DNA of 64,000 nt from Polycladospora coralii (lineage in GTDB: Bacteria; Bacillota; Bacilli; Thermoactinomycetales; Thermoactinomycetaceae): assembly GCF_014773435.2 (NCBI RefSeq), contig NZ_JACXAG020000003.1:124001-188000 (forward strand), read 5' to 3'. Below are positions 28,108 to 36,410 of this stretch, piece after piece (the stretch's first letter is position 1; each line of letters begins with the position of its first letter). The notes below the pieces were generated by a model that was given only the letters and a program-made list of their open reading frames with translations, made no database searches and had not been told where the DNA came from. The position numbers and the translations under genes were made by a program.

Positions 28108-29574
28108 ATGAATAATGCAATTCAGAAATGGACGAGTATGTTATTAATAATGATGATGACTGTTCTTATTCTCCCCTTTCAAGTTCATGCGGAGACGAGT
28201 AAGAAGGATGTAAATGACCATGTTTTTATATGGGAAAATGAAGAAATACCCGATGAATTTGATATATGGATAAAGCAAGTTGCGGATGTAGTCGTTACAC
28301 ACACACCTGAAATTGGTTTAACACGTATTGAAGCTAAAAACGCAGATGATCTGCATGAGATTGTCGCACAAATTAAAGCGAGATTTGGTGAGCAGATAGA
28401 AGTAAGTGGATTAGATCCAGACTTAGAGGTGCCAATCTCGTTTCCTTTACCGGATATCAATACAATAGAACAAGTGGATCGTGCGTCCCAATCCAAAAAA
28501 CAGCTTCAAAGTATTGTTTCTGAAAATATGGAGGAGTCCCTACATGAGCAGTGGGCATGGCACATCGAGAAAACAACCAATTTTGGAGAAAGTTATAAGA
28601 TTGAAACTGGAAATCATCAGACGAAAATTGCGGTAATTGATAGCGGTATTGATTATCAACATCCGGATTTAAAAAATAATATTATTGACATGGGTAAATC
28701 ATTTGTACCAGGTTCGGAAACAGCACAAGATGATATGGGGCATGGCACAATGGTAGCTGGTGTCATTGCTGCGAATGGAAAGTTAAAAGGAATCGGTCCT
28801 GATCTAGGTATTATTCCTTATAAAGTTATGGGTGCACGTGATGGAGAATCTTCATGGGTCATACAAGCAATTATTGCTGCAGCGAAAGATAACGTGGATG
28901 TCATAAACCTCAGTTTAGGAAGTTATAAGTCACTGGATCAAGAAGAAGATGTTGCGATAATCGAAGCATATCGACGTGCTGCAAAATTTGCCAAGAAAAA
29001 AGGCGTGATTGTAGTAGCAAGTGCTGGAAATGAAGCGCTTGACTTGACTGATCCCATACAAGTGGGGATCAGTAAAGAGCGTGAAGGAGAGCGAATGGTT
29101 CACTTGCCTGGTGGAGGTATAGATCATGTAATTGCAGTATCGGCTACAAACAATCAAGATCAAATTTCTAGCATTTCTAATTATGGACGTGTCATTACGT
29201 TTGCTGCTCCGGGTGGGGAAATGGATATGGAAACTTTTAATGCATGGTGTTTGGTCACATATCCAACTCACTTTCCACAACCCCAAATATTCAAACAAAT
29301 GGGTATTCCAGAAGGATACATGTTTACAGCGGGGACTAGCTTAGCTGCACCTAATGTAACGGGATCAATCGGTGTATATCTCGCGCAGCAAAAGAAACAT
29401 AAAAAAATGAATCCTAATAAAGTTACAAACCAATTAATACAGTCAACTACAGATATAGGAATTGAAGGTAAAGATAACTATTTTGGATATGGGCTTATTA
29501 ACCTGACTCAGGTGTTGAAGAAGCATCAAAATAAAAACGAATATAAAAAAAATAGATATCAAAAAGCTTCATAA
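28108..29574 (+). CDS. lanP: Subtilisin-like lantibiotic leader protease LanP
   Basis: This 488-residue secreted protein has a Sec signal peptide (hydrophobic residues 10-28, ending VHAE), a prodomain to about 150, and a subtilase domain. The catalytic triad is Asp178 (VIDSGIDYQHPD), His212 (MGHGTMVAGVIA) and Ser411 (AGTSLAAPN), with oxyanion Asn308 in ASAGNEA. In lichenicidin the related LicP removes NDVNPE, and in cytolysin CylA removes GDVQAE after LanT has acted. The beta precursors here carry GDTNPE at exactly that place. It follows lanT by 22 bases, with GAGGTGAAG upstream. No Cys-rich or cell-wall anchor is seen, so it may act outside the cell. Confidence 0.95.
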   Translation: MNNAIQKWTSMLLIMMMTVLILPFQVHAETSKKDVNDHVFIWENEEIPDEFDIWIKQVADVVVTHTPEIGLTRIEAKNADDLHEIVAQIKARFGEQIEVSGLDPDLEVPISFPLPDINTIEQVDRASQSKKQLQSIVSENMEESLHEQWAWHIEKTTNFGESYKIETGNHQTKIAVIDSGIDYQHPDLKNNIIDMGKSFVPGSETAQDDMGHGTMVAGVIAANGKLKGIGPDLGIIPYKVMGARDGESSWVIQAIIAAAKDNVDVINLSLGSYKSLDQEEDVAIIEAYRRAAKFAKKKGVIVVASAGNEALDLTDPIQVGISKEREGERMVHLPGGGIDHVIAVSATNNQDQISSISNYGRVITFAAPGGEMDMETFNAWCLVTYPTHFPQPQIFKQMGIPEGYMFTAGTSLAAPNVTGSIGVYLAQQKKHKKMNPNKVTNQLIQSTTDIGIEGKDNYFGYGLINLTQVLKKHQNKNEYKKNRYQKAS

Positions 29575-29578
29575 CAAA

Positions 29579-29620
29579 TAGCAATTACAGTACAATATTA
29601 ATATTATGCTGTAATTGCTA
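29579..29620. other. Long hairpin between lanP and the ABC genes
   Basis: TAGCAATTACAG (29579-29590) and CTGTAATTGCTA (29609-29620) are perfect 12-bp arms, and the inside AATATTAATATT is palindromic as well, so the whole 42 bases can fold. Only four A and two T follow, so it is a poor terminator. It may separate immunity gene expression from biosynthesis by RNA processing or weak attenuation. Confidence 0.55.
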
Positions 29621-29638
29621 AAATTAATAGAAAGAGAG

Positions 29639-30562
29639 ATGGTAATTTTGGAAAAATTGATACTGGAAACCAAAAATCTGACCAAGAAATATAAAGAAGA
29701 AGCTGTCGTAAATGCAGTGAACTTAAAAGTAAAGGAAGGCAGTATTTATGGCTTTCTTGGACCAAATGGTGCGGGCAAGACAACTGCCATTCGGCTCATT
29801 CTCGGTTTGACACGTTCTGATCAAGGTGAAGTATATATTTTTGAAAAAGATTTTCATAAACATCGAAGTGAAATACTGAGTAAAATCGGCTCCTTAATTG
29901 AGTCGCCTAGCTATTATCCTCACTTAACAGGTGGTGAGAATTTAGAGGTTTTTCGTCGAATTTGGGGTATAGCAGACAAAAAGCGTGTGGATGAAGTATT
30001 AGAGATTGTAAAGCTTACACAAGCAAAAAATAAAAAAGCAAAGAACTATTCATTAGGAATGAAACAACGGCTAGGAATTGCACTTGCGCTTTTACATCAA
30101 CCCCAGTTTCTCATTTTAGATGAACCTACTAACGGGTTAGATCCGTCCGGCATACATGAAATTCGTGAATTGGTGAAAGAGATGCCCAAGCAATTCGGGA
30201 TTACAGTTATGTTATCGAGCCATCTATTAAGTGAGATTGAGCAGGTGGCGACAGATGTTGGTATTATTCGGGAAGGAAACCTAATCTATCAAGATTCTCT
30301 AAAAGAATTACAAAAGCAAGCGAAACCGCAAATTGTATTAAGTGTGGACCAAACTGAACGAGCGAAAAATGTTTTAGCGGATACACCGTTTGAATATTTT
30401 GCAGACGAAAACGAAATATTTATTCTGAATCCAGAAAGCCATGCAGTTGGTCTTATTACGAAAGCATTGGTAGAAAAAGAGATTACCATTCACCGAATTG
30501 AGGAAAGAGGCGGATCATTAGAGCAAATATTCTTAGATATGGTAGGAAGTGATGCATCATGA
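29639..30562 (+). CDS. lanF: Lantibiotic immunity/export ABC ATPase (LanF-like)
   Basis: This ATPase of about 307 residues belongs to the bacitracin/lantibiotic group of ABC exporters. Walker A is LGPNGAGKTTAIRL, the signature YSLGMKQRLGIALAL and Walker B FLILDEPTNGLDP; the E-loop that marks LanF proteins (LIESPSYYPHLTGGENL) is visible. With two permeases after it (30559-32047) it fits LanFEG, which protects the producer by expelling the peptide from its membrane. Start is uncertain: ATG 29639, or TTG 29648 behind AGAGATGG, giving MEKLILETKNL. It ends four bases into the next gene. Confidence 0.9.
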   Translation: MVILEKLILETKNLTKKYKEEAVVNAVNLKVKEGSIYGFLGPNGAGKTTAIRLILGLTRSDQGEVYIFEKDFHKHRSEILSKIGSLIESPSYYPHLTGGENLEVFRRIWGIADKKRVDEVLEIVKLTQAKNKKAKNYSLGMKQRLGIALALLHQPQFLILDEPTNGLDPSGIHEIRELVKEMPKQFGITVMLSSHLLSEIEQVATDVGIIREGNLIYQDSLKELQKQAKPQIVLSVDQTERAKNVLADTPFEYFADENEIFILNPESHAVGLITKALVEKEITIHRIEERGGSLEQIFLDMVGSDAS

Positions 30563-31305
30563 TAGCCAACTTAATGTGGTCAGATTTTATGAAGTTAAGA
30601 CGTAGTTATGGCATATACTATTTTCTCTTTTCATTGGTAGTGGGTTTGGGGCTATTTTTTTATCTGCATATCGATTATTCACTTAATAATGGCTATGATT
30701 TAACCCAGTCTTGGGGAATTGCTTTTGATTCTTATTATAGCTATCTATTAAAATTATTTGTATTATTTTCCATTACATTTATTGCTTCTATGTTTATTAA
30801 TATGGATCATCATTCAAATATGTGGAAATTAATTTTTACAACGCCAATTAATAGATGGAAATATTATGTGACTCGAATAATCTGGGTTGTCATACTGGCG
30901 CAAGTTCTGGGGTTACTTAGTTTCACTACAATTTATTTAATTGGCACTTATTATGATGTACATGCTGATATATCTGCAACATTCATCTTTCACTACATTT
31001 GGTATCCTTTCTTGTTGGCGATACCCGTGATTGCCCTACAAGTTATTTTATCCATGCTCTTCTCAAACCAATCCATAGCGTTGTTAATTGGGATATCGGG
31101 TATTTATTTGAGTGCCATCTTTGTAGAGTGGGGAAAAGTGATTCCATGGGGATATTGGCAGGGCTACTTACCTCCACAACCTACAATTGAAATGTTACAC
31201 AACAGTAAGCTTTCCTATTTTGCTCCAACTGGCTGGGGGATACTTTCGTTAATGCTGGTAATCGTTTTGGGAATCGTTGCGCTAAACCGTAAAGATTTTA
31301 ACTAG
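30559..31305 (+). CDS. lanE: Lantibiotic immunity ABC permease (LanE-like)
   Basis: This 248-residue protein has six hydrophobic segments and the LanE/MutE layout: a cytoplasmic start (MWSDFMKLRRSYGIYYF), a large first extracellular loop, and the typical motif HSNMWKLIFTTPINRWKYYV. Its ATG overlaps the lanF stop by four bases. It pairs with the next gene. I infer self-immunity from family and position; the alternative is export of another peptide. Confidence 0.88.
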   Translation: MIANLMWSDFMKLRRSYGIYYFLFSLVVGLGLFFYLHIDYSLNNGYDLTQSWGIAFDSYYSYLLKLFVLFSITFIASMFINMDHHSNMWKLIFTTPINRWKYYVTRIIWVVILAQVLGLLSFTTIYLIGTYYDVHADISATFIFHYIWYPFLLAIPVIALQVILSMLFSNQSIALLIGISGIYLSAIFVEWGKVIPWGYWQGYLPPQPTIEMLHNSKLSYFAPTGWGILSLMLVIVLGIVALNRKDFN

Positions 31306-31315
31306 GGAGGGTTGT

Positions 31316-32047
31316 ATGATGCAGAGGGGACTCAATAACTTGTTCGTAGCAGAATGGTTAAAATTGAGAGCAACAAAAATTTGGATGGTTCCATTATTAA
31401 TCCTTTTGCCGCTTGCTTATAATATTTTTATGTTGAAAAAAGTTATGGTCGATCAATATCAATTTACAGACGAAAATCAGTGGCTAGTGGCCATGATGAT
31501 GTTTGTAGTCTTAGGAGGATCACTATTCTATCCTTTTATTTCAGCTATGCTTACAAGTCATATCAATCGAATAGAAGACCAACAAAATTCATGGAAAATC
31601 ATGCTAACCCTTCCTTACACTTGGAGTCAGGTGTATTCTGCTAAGATCATCTGGTTAGTACTACTGGCATTAATGACGCAAGTGATTTTTTTAATCGGGT
31701 TAATCACGATTGGCAAATTTATGGGACTTGATGATCCTATTTTGTGGCAAGATATACTTTTTCAAGTCTTCTTAGGATGGATCGGTCTAAGTGTATTAAA
31801 TATTATTCAATTTTGGATCTCTTACTATTTTAAAAATGCTATCACGCCTATCGTGATTGGTGTCATTCTTTCTATCCCGGTATTTATTTTGGCTGAGTCT
31901 TCGTATGGCTTTGTATACCCTTGGGCAATGCCTGTTCTAGCGATGAATGGGAACGCAAATGTGCCCTACTTTATCTTAATAGCAATCGTATATACCGTGT
32001 TATTTGGTTATGGGGGAGCCAAATTCTTTATTCGAAAAGGGACTTAG
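31316..32047 (+). CDS. lanG: Lantibiotic immunity ABC permease (LanG-like)
   Basis: This 243-residue protein has six membrane segments and the same fold as its neighbour, with FVAEWLKLRATKIWMVPLL at the start and DQQNSWKIMLTLPYTWSQV in the loop that LanE/LanG permeases share. It follows by 10 bases and would form a heterodimer with the LanE-like protein. GGGAGGG precedes the double ATG at 31316/31319. Confidence 0.88.
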   Translation: MMQRGLNNLFVAEWLKLRATKIWMVPLLILLPLAYNIFMLKKVMVDQYQFTDENQWLVAMMMFVVLGGSLFYPFISAMLTSHINRIEDQQNSWKIMLTLPYTWSQVYSAKIIWLVLLALMTQVIFLIGLITIGKFMGLDDPILWQDILFQVFLGWIGLSVLNIIQFWISYYFKNAITPIVIGVILSIPVFILAESSYGFVYPWAMPVLAMNGNANVPYFILIAIVYTVLFGYGGAKFFIRKGT

Positions 32048-32086
32048 TAGGCGAATACAAATTGAATAATGAAAGGGTCGAGGAAA

Positions 32087-33028
32087 ATGGTCTCATTTAT
32101 TAAATTGATCCATAACGAAAACATAAAAATTTTTAAACGCTTGGGAACACTTGTGATGATAGGGGTGTTGATCTTATTTGTGGGGATACATACTTTTGCG
32201 TCGGAATCTAATGATGATCCTAATTGGCAAAAGGCATTGCAGCAGGAAAATTTATCTGCGCAAAAAGCATTAGCAGGTAACAAGTTGTCTCCACAAGAAA
32301 AAAGTCAAATCGAAGAAACGGTGCAAATGAATCAATATCGGCTATCCAATGATATTCAACCTCTCCTCATGCACGAGTACTTGTTAAGTGCGCTTGTGAT
32401 GTTAGTATATCTAATTACGCTATTTGCTATCATTCATGCGGGGACATCTGTTGCTGGTGAATTTAACGATGGAACCATCAAATTTTTGCTTATTAGGCCG
32501 CATAGTAGAATTAAAATTCTTTTAGCTAAGTATATGTCTCTACTTATGTTTGTAGGTATTATGGTTATGATCGTCGCTTTTACTTTACTTATCTTGGGTG
32601 GTTTTAAATATGGCTTTGAAGGATTGGTGGAACCGTCGATTTATTGGGAACAAAATCAAATGGTAACACAAACTTTTTTATTGCAGTGGATACAACAAAT
32701 TGTACTTGTTTTGGTCAGTCCGTTGGCGATGATGACACTTGCCTTTATGATTTCCACAATCTTTCGTAGTAGTTCACTAGCGATTGGACTTGGGATATTT
32801 AGTTATTTTGTTGGAGGGATCCTAGTTTCACAATTAGCTAGTAGAGGTCATGATTGGACGAAATATCTGTTATTTGCCAATACAGATTTAACAATATACT
32901 TTTCAAATATGAAACCATTAGTTGAAGGGATGACATTCTCCTTCTCGCTTGTAGTTGTAAGTATATACTTGACTACTTTTTTACTTTCGGCTTTTATCAC
33001 TTTTAGCAAACGCGATATTGCATCTTAG
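32087..33028 (+). CDS. Second ABC-2 permease of the lanthipeptide locus
   Basis: This membrane protein of about 313 residues has a single N-terminal helix, a soluble loop of about 60 residues (EENLSAQKALAGNKLSPQEK region) and five more helices. FNDGTIKFLLIRPHSRIKIL is typical of the YhaP/BcrB-type ABC-2 permeases. It is larger than the LanE/LanG proteins and not closely similar. ATG 32087 has GGTCGAGG before it; the ATG at 32069 has no site. It probably works with the ATPase that follows. Confidence 0.85.
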   Translation: MVSFIKLIHNENIKIFKRLGTLVMIGVLILFVGIHTFASESNDDPNWQKALQQENLSAQKALAGNKLSPQEKSQIEETVQMNQYRLSNDIQPLLMHEYLLSALVMLVYLITLFAIIHAGTSVAGEFNDGTIKFLLIRPHSRIKILLAKYMSLLMFVGIMVMIVAFTLLILGGFKYGFEGLVEPSIYWEQNQMVTQTFLLQWIQQIVLVLVSPLAMMTLAFMISTIFRSSSLAIGLGIFSYFVGGILVSQLASRGHDWTKYLLFANTDLTIYFSNMKPLVEGMTFSFSLVVVSIYLTTFLLSAFITFSKRDIAS

Positions 33029-33039
33029 GAGGAAAAATT

Positions 33040-33951
33040 ATGGTTGAGCCCATCGTGCAAATTAAAAATTTGAAAAAGAGCATTGGCGGACATGAGGTTA
33101 TTAAAGGACTCAATTTTGATGTTTATCCAGGTGAAGTGTTAGGCTTTTTGGGACCTAATGGTGCAGGTAAAACAACAACGATTCGAATGATGGTAGGTCT
33201 AATCTCGATTACAGAGGGCGATATTCTTATTGGCGGACATAGCATTAAAAAGAACTTCCAAAAAGCCATTGCAAATATTGGAGGAATCGTTGAAAATCCT
33301 GATTTATATAAATATCTGACTGGATGGCAAAACTTGATGCAATATGCTCGTATGGTTACGGGGGTTGATCAGGAACGATTACACCATATCGTAAAGCTGA
33401 TTGGCTTGGAAAATGCGATTCACAAAAAGGTGAAAACATATTCACTCGGTATGAAACAGCGACTGGGACTTGCCCAAGCGCTATTGCATAACCCTTCAGT
33501 CTTAATTTTGGATGAACCTACAAATGGACTTGATCCAGCAGGAATTCAAGAGTTACGTGATTATTTACGAAAACTAGCGCATGAAGAAAATGTAGCTGTA
33601 CTGGTTTCGAGTCATCTCCTAAGTGAGATGGAAATGATGTGTGATCGAATCGCTATTATTCAAAAAGGAGAGCTCATAAAAATAGAGTTAATAACTGAAC
33701 TAGTGGCGGATAAGGTTCACTTTGAAGTGAGTCCTTTGGAAAAAGCGCAAAAAGTATTAGAGAATCAATTTGCTGACTTGGATTGTGTGATTGAGAAACA
33801 TGAACTTATTGTATCAGCTTCAAAAGAGCAAATAGCAGAAATTAGTAAAGTGTTTATTCAAGAAGAGATTCAACTTTATGGAATTCGAAAACAGGAGCTA
33901 TCACTAGAGCAGCACTTTTTAGAAGTTACAAATCAGAAAAAGATAGGATAG
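33040..33951 (+). CDS. Second ABC ATPase of the lanthipeptide locus
   Basis: This 303-residue ATPase has Walker A LGPNGAGKTTTIRMM, signature YSLGMKQRLGLAQAL, Walker B VLILDEPTNGLDP and E-loop-like GGIVENPDLYKYLTGWQN. It is a paralogue of the LanF-like protein at 29639-30562. AGGAGGAAAA precedes its ATG. With the permease upstream it makes a second, separate export unit, possibly giving immunity to the other component or to the fourth peptide. It is the last gene before the terminator at 33959. Confidence 0.92.
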   Translation: MVEPIVQIKNLKKSIGGHEVIKGLNFDVYPGEVLGFLGPNGAGKTTTIRMMVGLISITEGDILIGGHSIKKNFQKAIANIGGIVENPDLYKYLTGWQNLMQYARMVTGVDQERLHHIVKLIGLENAIHKKVKTYSLGMKQRLGLAQALLHNPSVLILDEPTNGLDPAGIQELRDYLRKLAHEENVAVLVSSHLLSEMEMMCDRIAIIQKGELIKIELITELVADKVHFEVSPLEKAQKVLENQFADLDCVIEKHELIVSASKEQIAEISKVFIQEEIQLYGIRKQELSLEQHFLEVTNQKKIG

Positions 33952-33958
33952 GATTAGA

Positions 33959-34003
33959 GAATGCCTAAGAGATTAAAAATGATCTATCTCTTAGGCATTC
34001 TTT
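33959..34003. terminator. Terminator at the end of the lanthipeptide locus
   Basis: GAATGCCTAAGAGAT (33959-33973) and ATCTCTTAGGCATTC (33986-34000) form a 15-bp perfect stem, followed by TTT. It lies between converging genes and could serve both strands. Confidence 0.8.
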
Positions 34004-34042
34004 GTGGATTGGAATTGTTAGTATGTATGATTGAACAAGCTA

Positions 34043-35347
34043 TTAGTTAATATCTAAGCTTTTCAATGGGTTTTTACCTTCATATTGAGATGCGAGCATA
34101 AAAGAGTCAGCTGACTTTTTATAGGCACGTTGTTTGTAATAATAATTGGCTAATTCATTTGCTAGCTTATGAATGAACATATATTGATCCATCCGTTTTG
34201 CCAATTCGATTACTTTTTTCATCTCTTTCTCATATTTTTGCTCATCTCCCCGTAAAAGATAGATTTGAGCTTGAATGGTAACAAGTTCAAGATATAAAAA
34301 TTTGTGATTTTCTGGATCTACTTCATCAAAAGATTTTTGCAAGTAGTAGTCGGATTGAGTCCAATCCTTAAGTTTACTATAAATCTCGATTAATCGGTGA
34401 TAGCACCCTAACTTTGTTCCTACATTTTGAATGTGATTACAGATATCAATACTTCTTTGAAAATGAGAAATGGATTTATCGTACTCTTCCTTTAACCTAC
34501 TAATTTCACCAAAATTATATTCAATTACGGATTGTGCAAAAGATACCGGTGTTTTAAGAATACATTCAGCTTCTTTATAATAATTAAAAGCTTGATCAAG
34601 TTTATTCGTTTCTATTAAATTATTGCCCATACCTATCAAAACACCAATTATTTTTGTCGAATCACCATATTTTTTAAAAATATTATATGCTGTTTTTAAA
34701 TAAAATAGACATGTTGCATTATCTTTTGAAATTCGACGCTTTACAATCCCAATATTATAATACAAAGATGCTAGGGCTAAACTTTCATCACGTATATCGA
34801 TAAATTGCTCTGCTAATTCGTAGTAGGCATTTGTTTTTACATAGTCTTGTTTATAGTAGAATAGGTTGCCACAAGCGATATAATAATCCATTAGATAGGA
34901 AGGTGAAGCTGTCGTAGTATCTGAGACGAAATTTTTAGATAATAAATAAATATCATAAGCTTTATTATAGTTTTGTTCACTATTTTCACAATAAAAGCGA
35001 ATTAATGTACTATATATTTTTAAGTAATATTCAGGTGGATGGGTAACTGTTGCATTTAAATGCAATAACGAGGCATCTTCATCTGTTAATACACGATGCT
35101 CTTTGTAGTCTGATGTAATCGTATTTATTCTTTCGTATATATCTGGATCTTCTCCCCATAAATCATTTGGAGTAACATCTAAACGAGGAGCGATTGCGTC
35201 TACAAAAGCCTTGGAAGGATTAATGTTTCCATTTTCGATCCGACTTAAATAGGTAAGAGAGGATATCTCCTTTACTAGTTCAGCTTGTGTAAGTCGCTTG
35301 TGAAGTCGTAATTGTCGTATCTTCTCACCAATATTCATGTTTGACAT
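34043..35347 (-). CDS. XRE-type regulator with TPR domain (RNPP-like architecture)
   Basis: This 434-residue protein has an N-terminal helix-turn-helix of the XRE type (IGEKIRQLRLHKRLTQAELV, SLTYLSRIENGNINPSK; residues 4-65). About 360 residues of helical TPR-like repeats follow (KAYDIYLLSKNF, ALASLYYNIGIVKRR, AFNYYKEAECILK, YDKSISHFQRSIDI). Regulators with this build (PlcR, NprR, Rap-like) are often switched by short re-imported peptides. It converges on the lanthipeptide locus, which has no LanR/LanK. A small secreted peptide gene lies 2 kb away at 37284-37400. ATG 35347 (minus strand) follows GAGGTGA; the upstream in-frame codons are not needed. The target is inferred only. Confidence 0.88.
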   Translation of the reverse strand: MSNMNIGEKIRQLRLHKRLTQAELVKEISSLTYLSRIENGNINPSKAFVDAIAPRLDVTPNDLWGEDPDIYERINTITSDYKEHRVLTDEDASLLHLNATVTHPPEYYLKIYSTLIRFYCENSEQNYNKAYDIYLLSKNFVSDTTTASPSYLMDYYIACGNLFYYKQDYVKTNAYYELAEQFIDIRDESLALASLYYNIGIVKRRISKDNATCLFYLKTAYNIFKKYGDSTKIIGVLIGMGNNLIETNKLDQAFNYYKEAECILKTPVSFAQSVIEYNFGEISRLKEEYDKSISHFQRSIDICNHIQNVGTKLGCYHRLIEIYSKLKDWTQSDYYLQKSFDEVDPENHKFLYLELVTIQAQIYLLRGDEQKYEKEMKKVIELAKRMDQYMFIHKLANELANYYYKQRAYKKSADSFMLASQYEGKNPLKSLDIN

Positions 35348-35476
35348 TTTCACCTCGATAATAAACAAAATTCTTTATTAGTATAATTTATTTATGTTAT
35401 AAAATCTAGTGATTTAAAATTTAAATAGCGTAACTACAAGGTAATCGCTTTAGGTATGTCAAATTATAGGATTCTT

Positions 35477-35617
35477 CTATTGTTGAGGCGCATGTTTTGT
35501 GTTCCGTGGATTTTCACCAAACTGCTTGAACAAAATCTCCCGGAGCTTTCAATACTTGCTATCGGTCAAACGGATTGTTCGCTTTTTCTTCTAGGTTTTT
35601 GTTACGCTTAGTGAAGG
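35477..35617 (-). pseudogene. Degenerate 3' end of a repeated gene, copy A
   Basis: On the minus strand, TKRNKNLEEKANNPFDR is in one frame and FKQFGENPRNTKHAPQQ followed by a stop is in another. One or two frameshifts lie between them. The first part is matched by a second intergenic site at 52583-52640 (shared RNxxLxxKxNNPFDR). It looks like the end of a multicopy, perhaps transposase or other mobile gene; I do not recognise the family. The rest of the 449-base gap (35370-35818) holds no gene I can support. Confidence 0.45.
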
Positions 35618-35818
35618 TGAGAAAGCTGTTTTGTTAAAAAGACTTACTTTTTTTGGTAAATAAACACCATTGTGAAAAAATAATGTTTGTCATTAAGGGC
35701 TGAGAGATATCGCGTGAAGTTGGTAGGGGACATCTTGAAAAGTAATTTCAGAATGATAGTGAGTAAGGGAGGCTGTATCAACGCGGATTAGGAATGAGAA
35801 AAGCATTTGTGTAATGGG

Positions 35819-36391
35819 TTATTTGTAGCATGTATACACAAATGCAGGTGGAAAATTTAATTTGATATGGGACATTGTAACTTGATTAAAAACCTGGTTT
35901 AACTGCGTATAGATTGTCGGATAATATTGAAAAGCGACAAACAATCCGCCAGAGCGTAAGGTTTGATGAACATTATATAAGATTTCTGACGTTTCTTGGT
36001 TTGAGAAGTTAGTAAAAGGCAATCCCGATATGATAACGTCAACACTTGAAATATTATTTTGTTTAAGTGTAGTCATTAGTAATTTGGCATTAGAATAAAA
36101 AAATAGCTCTTTAAATCTATCTTGTAAATTTCCCCTTAAATGGTTGTCAAACTCAAATATCATGGCAGTACATTGAGATGACTTACAAGTATTTATTCTT
36201 TCAGTAAAAACGCCCGTTCCTGCACCAAGCTCTACGATTGTATTCGTTTTATGCCAGTTAACGAATTTAAACATCTCATTAGTAAGAAATGATGAACTTG
36301 GTGCAACACTTCCAATAATTCGTGGATATTTTAGAAAAGCTGAAAAAAAACGCATATGATTATGTAATTGAGAATGAAATTTGTTTAACAA
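35819..36391 (-). CDS. SAM-dependent methyltransferase, phospholipid N-methyltransferase type
   Basis: This 190-residue class I methyltransferase starts with FLKYPRIIGSVAPSSSFLT, the entry motif of PmtA-type phospholipid methyltransferases and rRNA dimethylase relatives. The SAM site VELGAGTGVFTERI is around residues 53-66, and ISGLPFTNFS follows as motif IV. Targets may be a lipid head group or a small molecule. Start is unclear: TTG 36391 with AAAGGTG about 10 bases before, or an ATG 12 codons later. It follows the unknown gene at 36411-37055 by 19 bases on the same strand. Confidence 0.75.
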   Translation of the reverse strand: MLNKFHSQLHNHMRFFSAFLKYPRIIGSVAPSSSFLTNEMFKFVNWHKTNTIVELGAGTGVFTERINTCKSSQCTAMIFEFDNHLRGNLQDRFKELFFYSNAKLLMTTLKQNNISSVDVIISGLPFTNFSNQETSEILYNVHQTLRSGGLFVAFQYYPTIYTQLNQVFNQVTMSHIKLNFPPAFVYTCYK

Positions 36392-36410
36392 GGGGTATGG
36401 GCACCTTTCA

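Noticed and set aside
29579..29620. Hairpin taken as a terminator between lanP and lanF
   Set aside because: There is no T-run after it, so I listed it as a structure of unknown role only.
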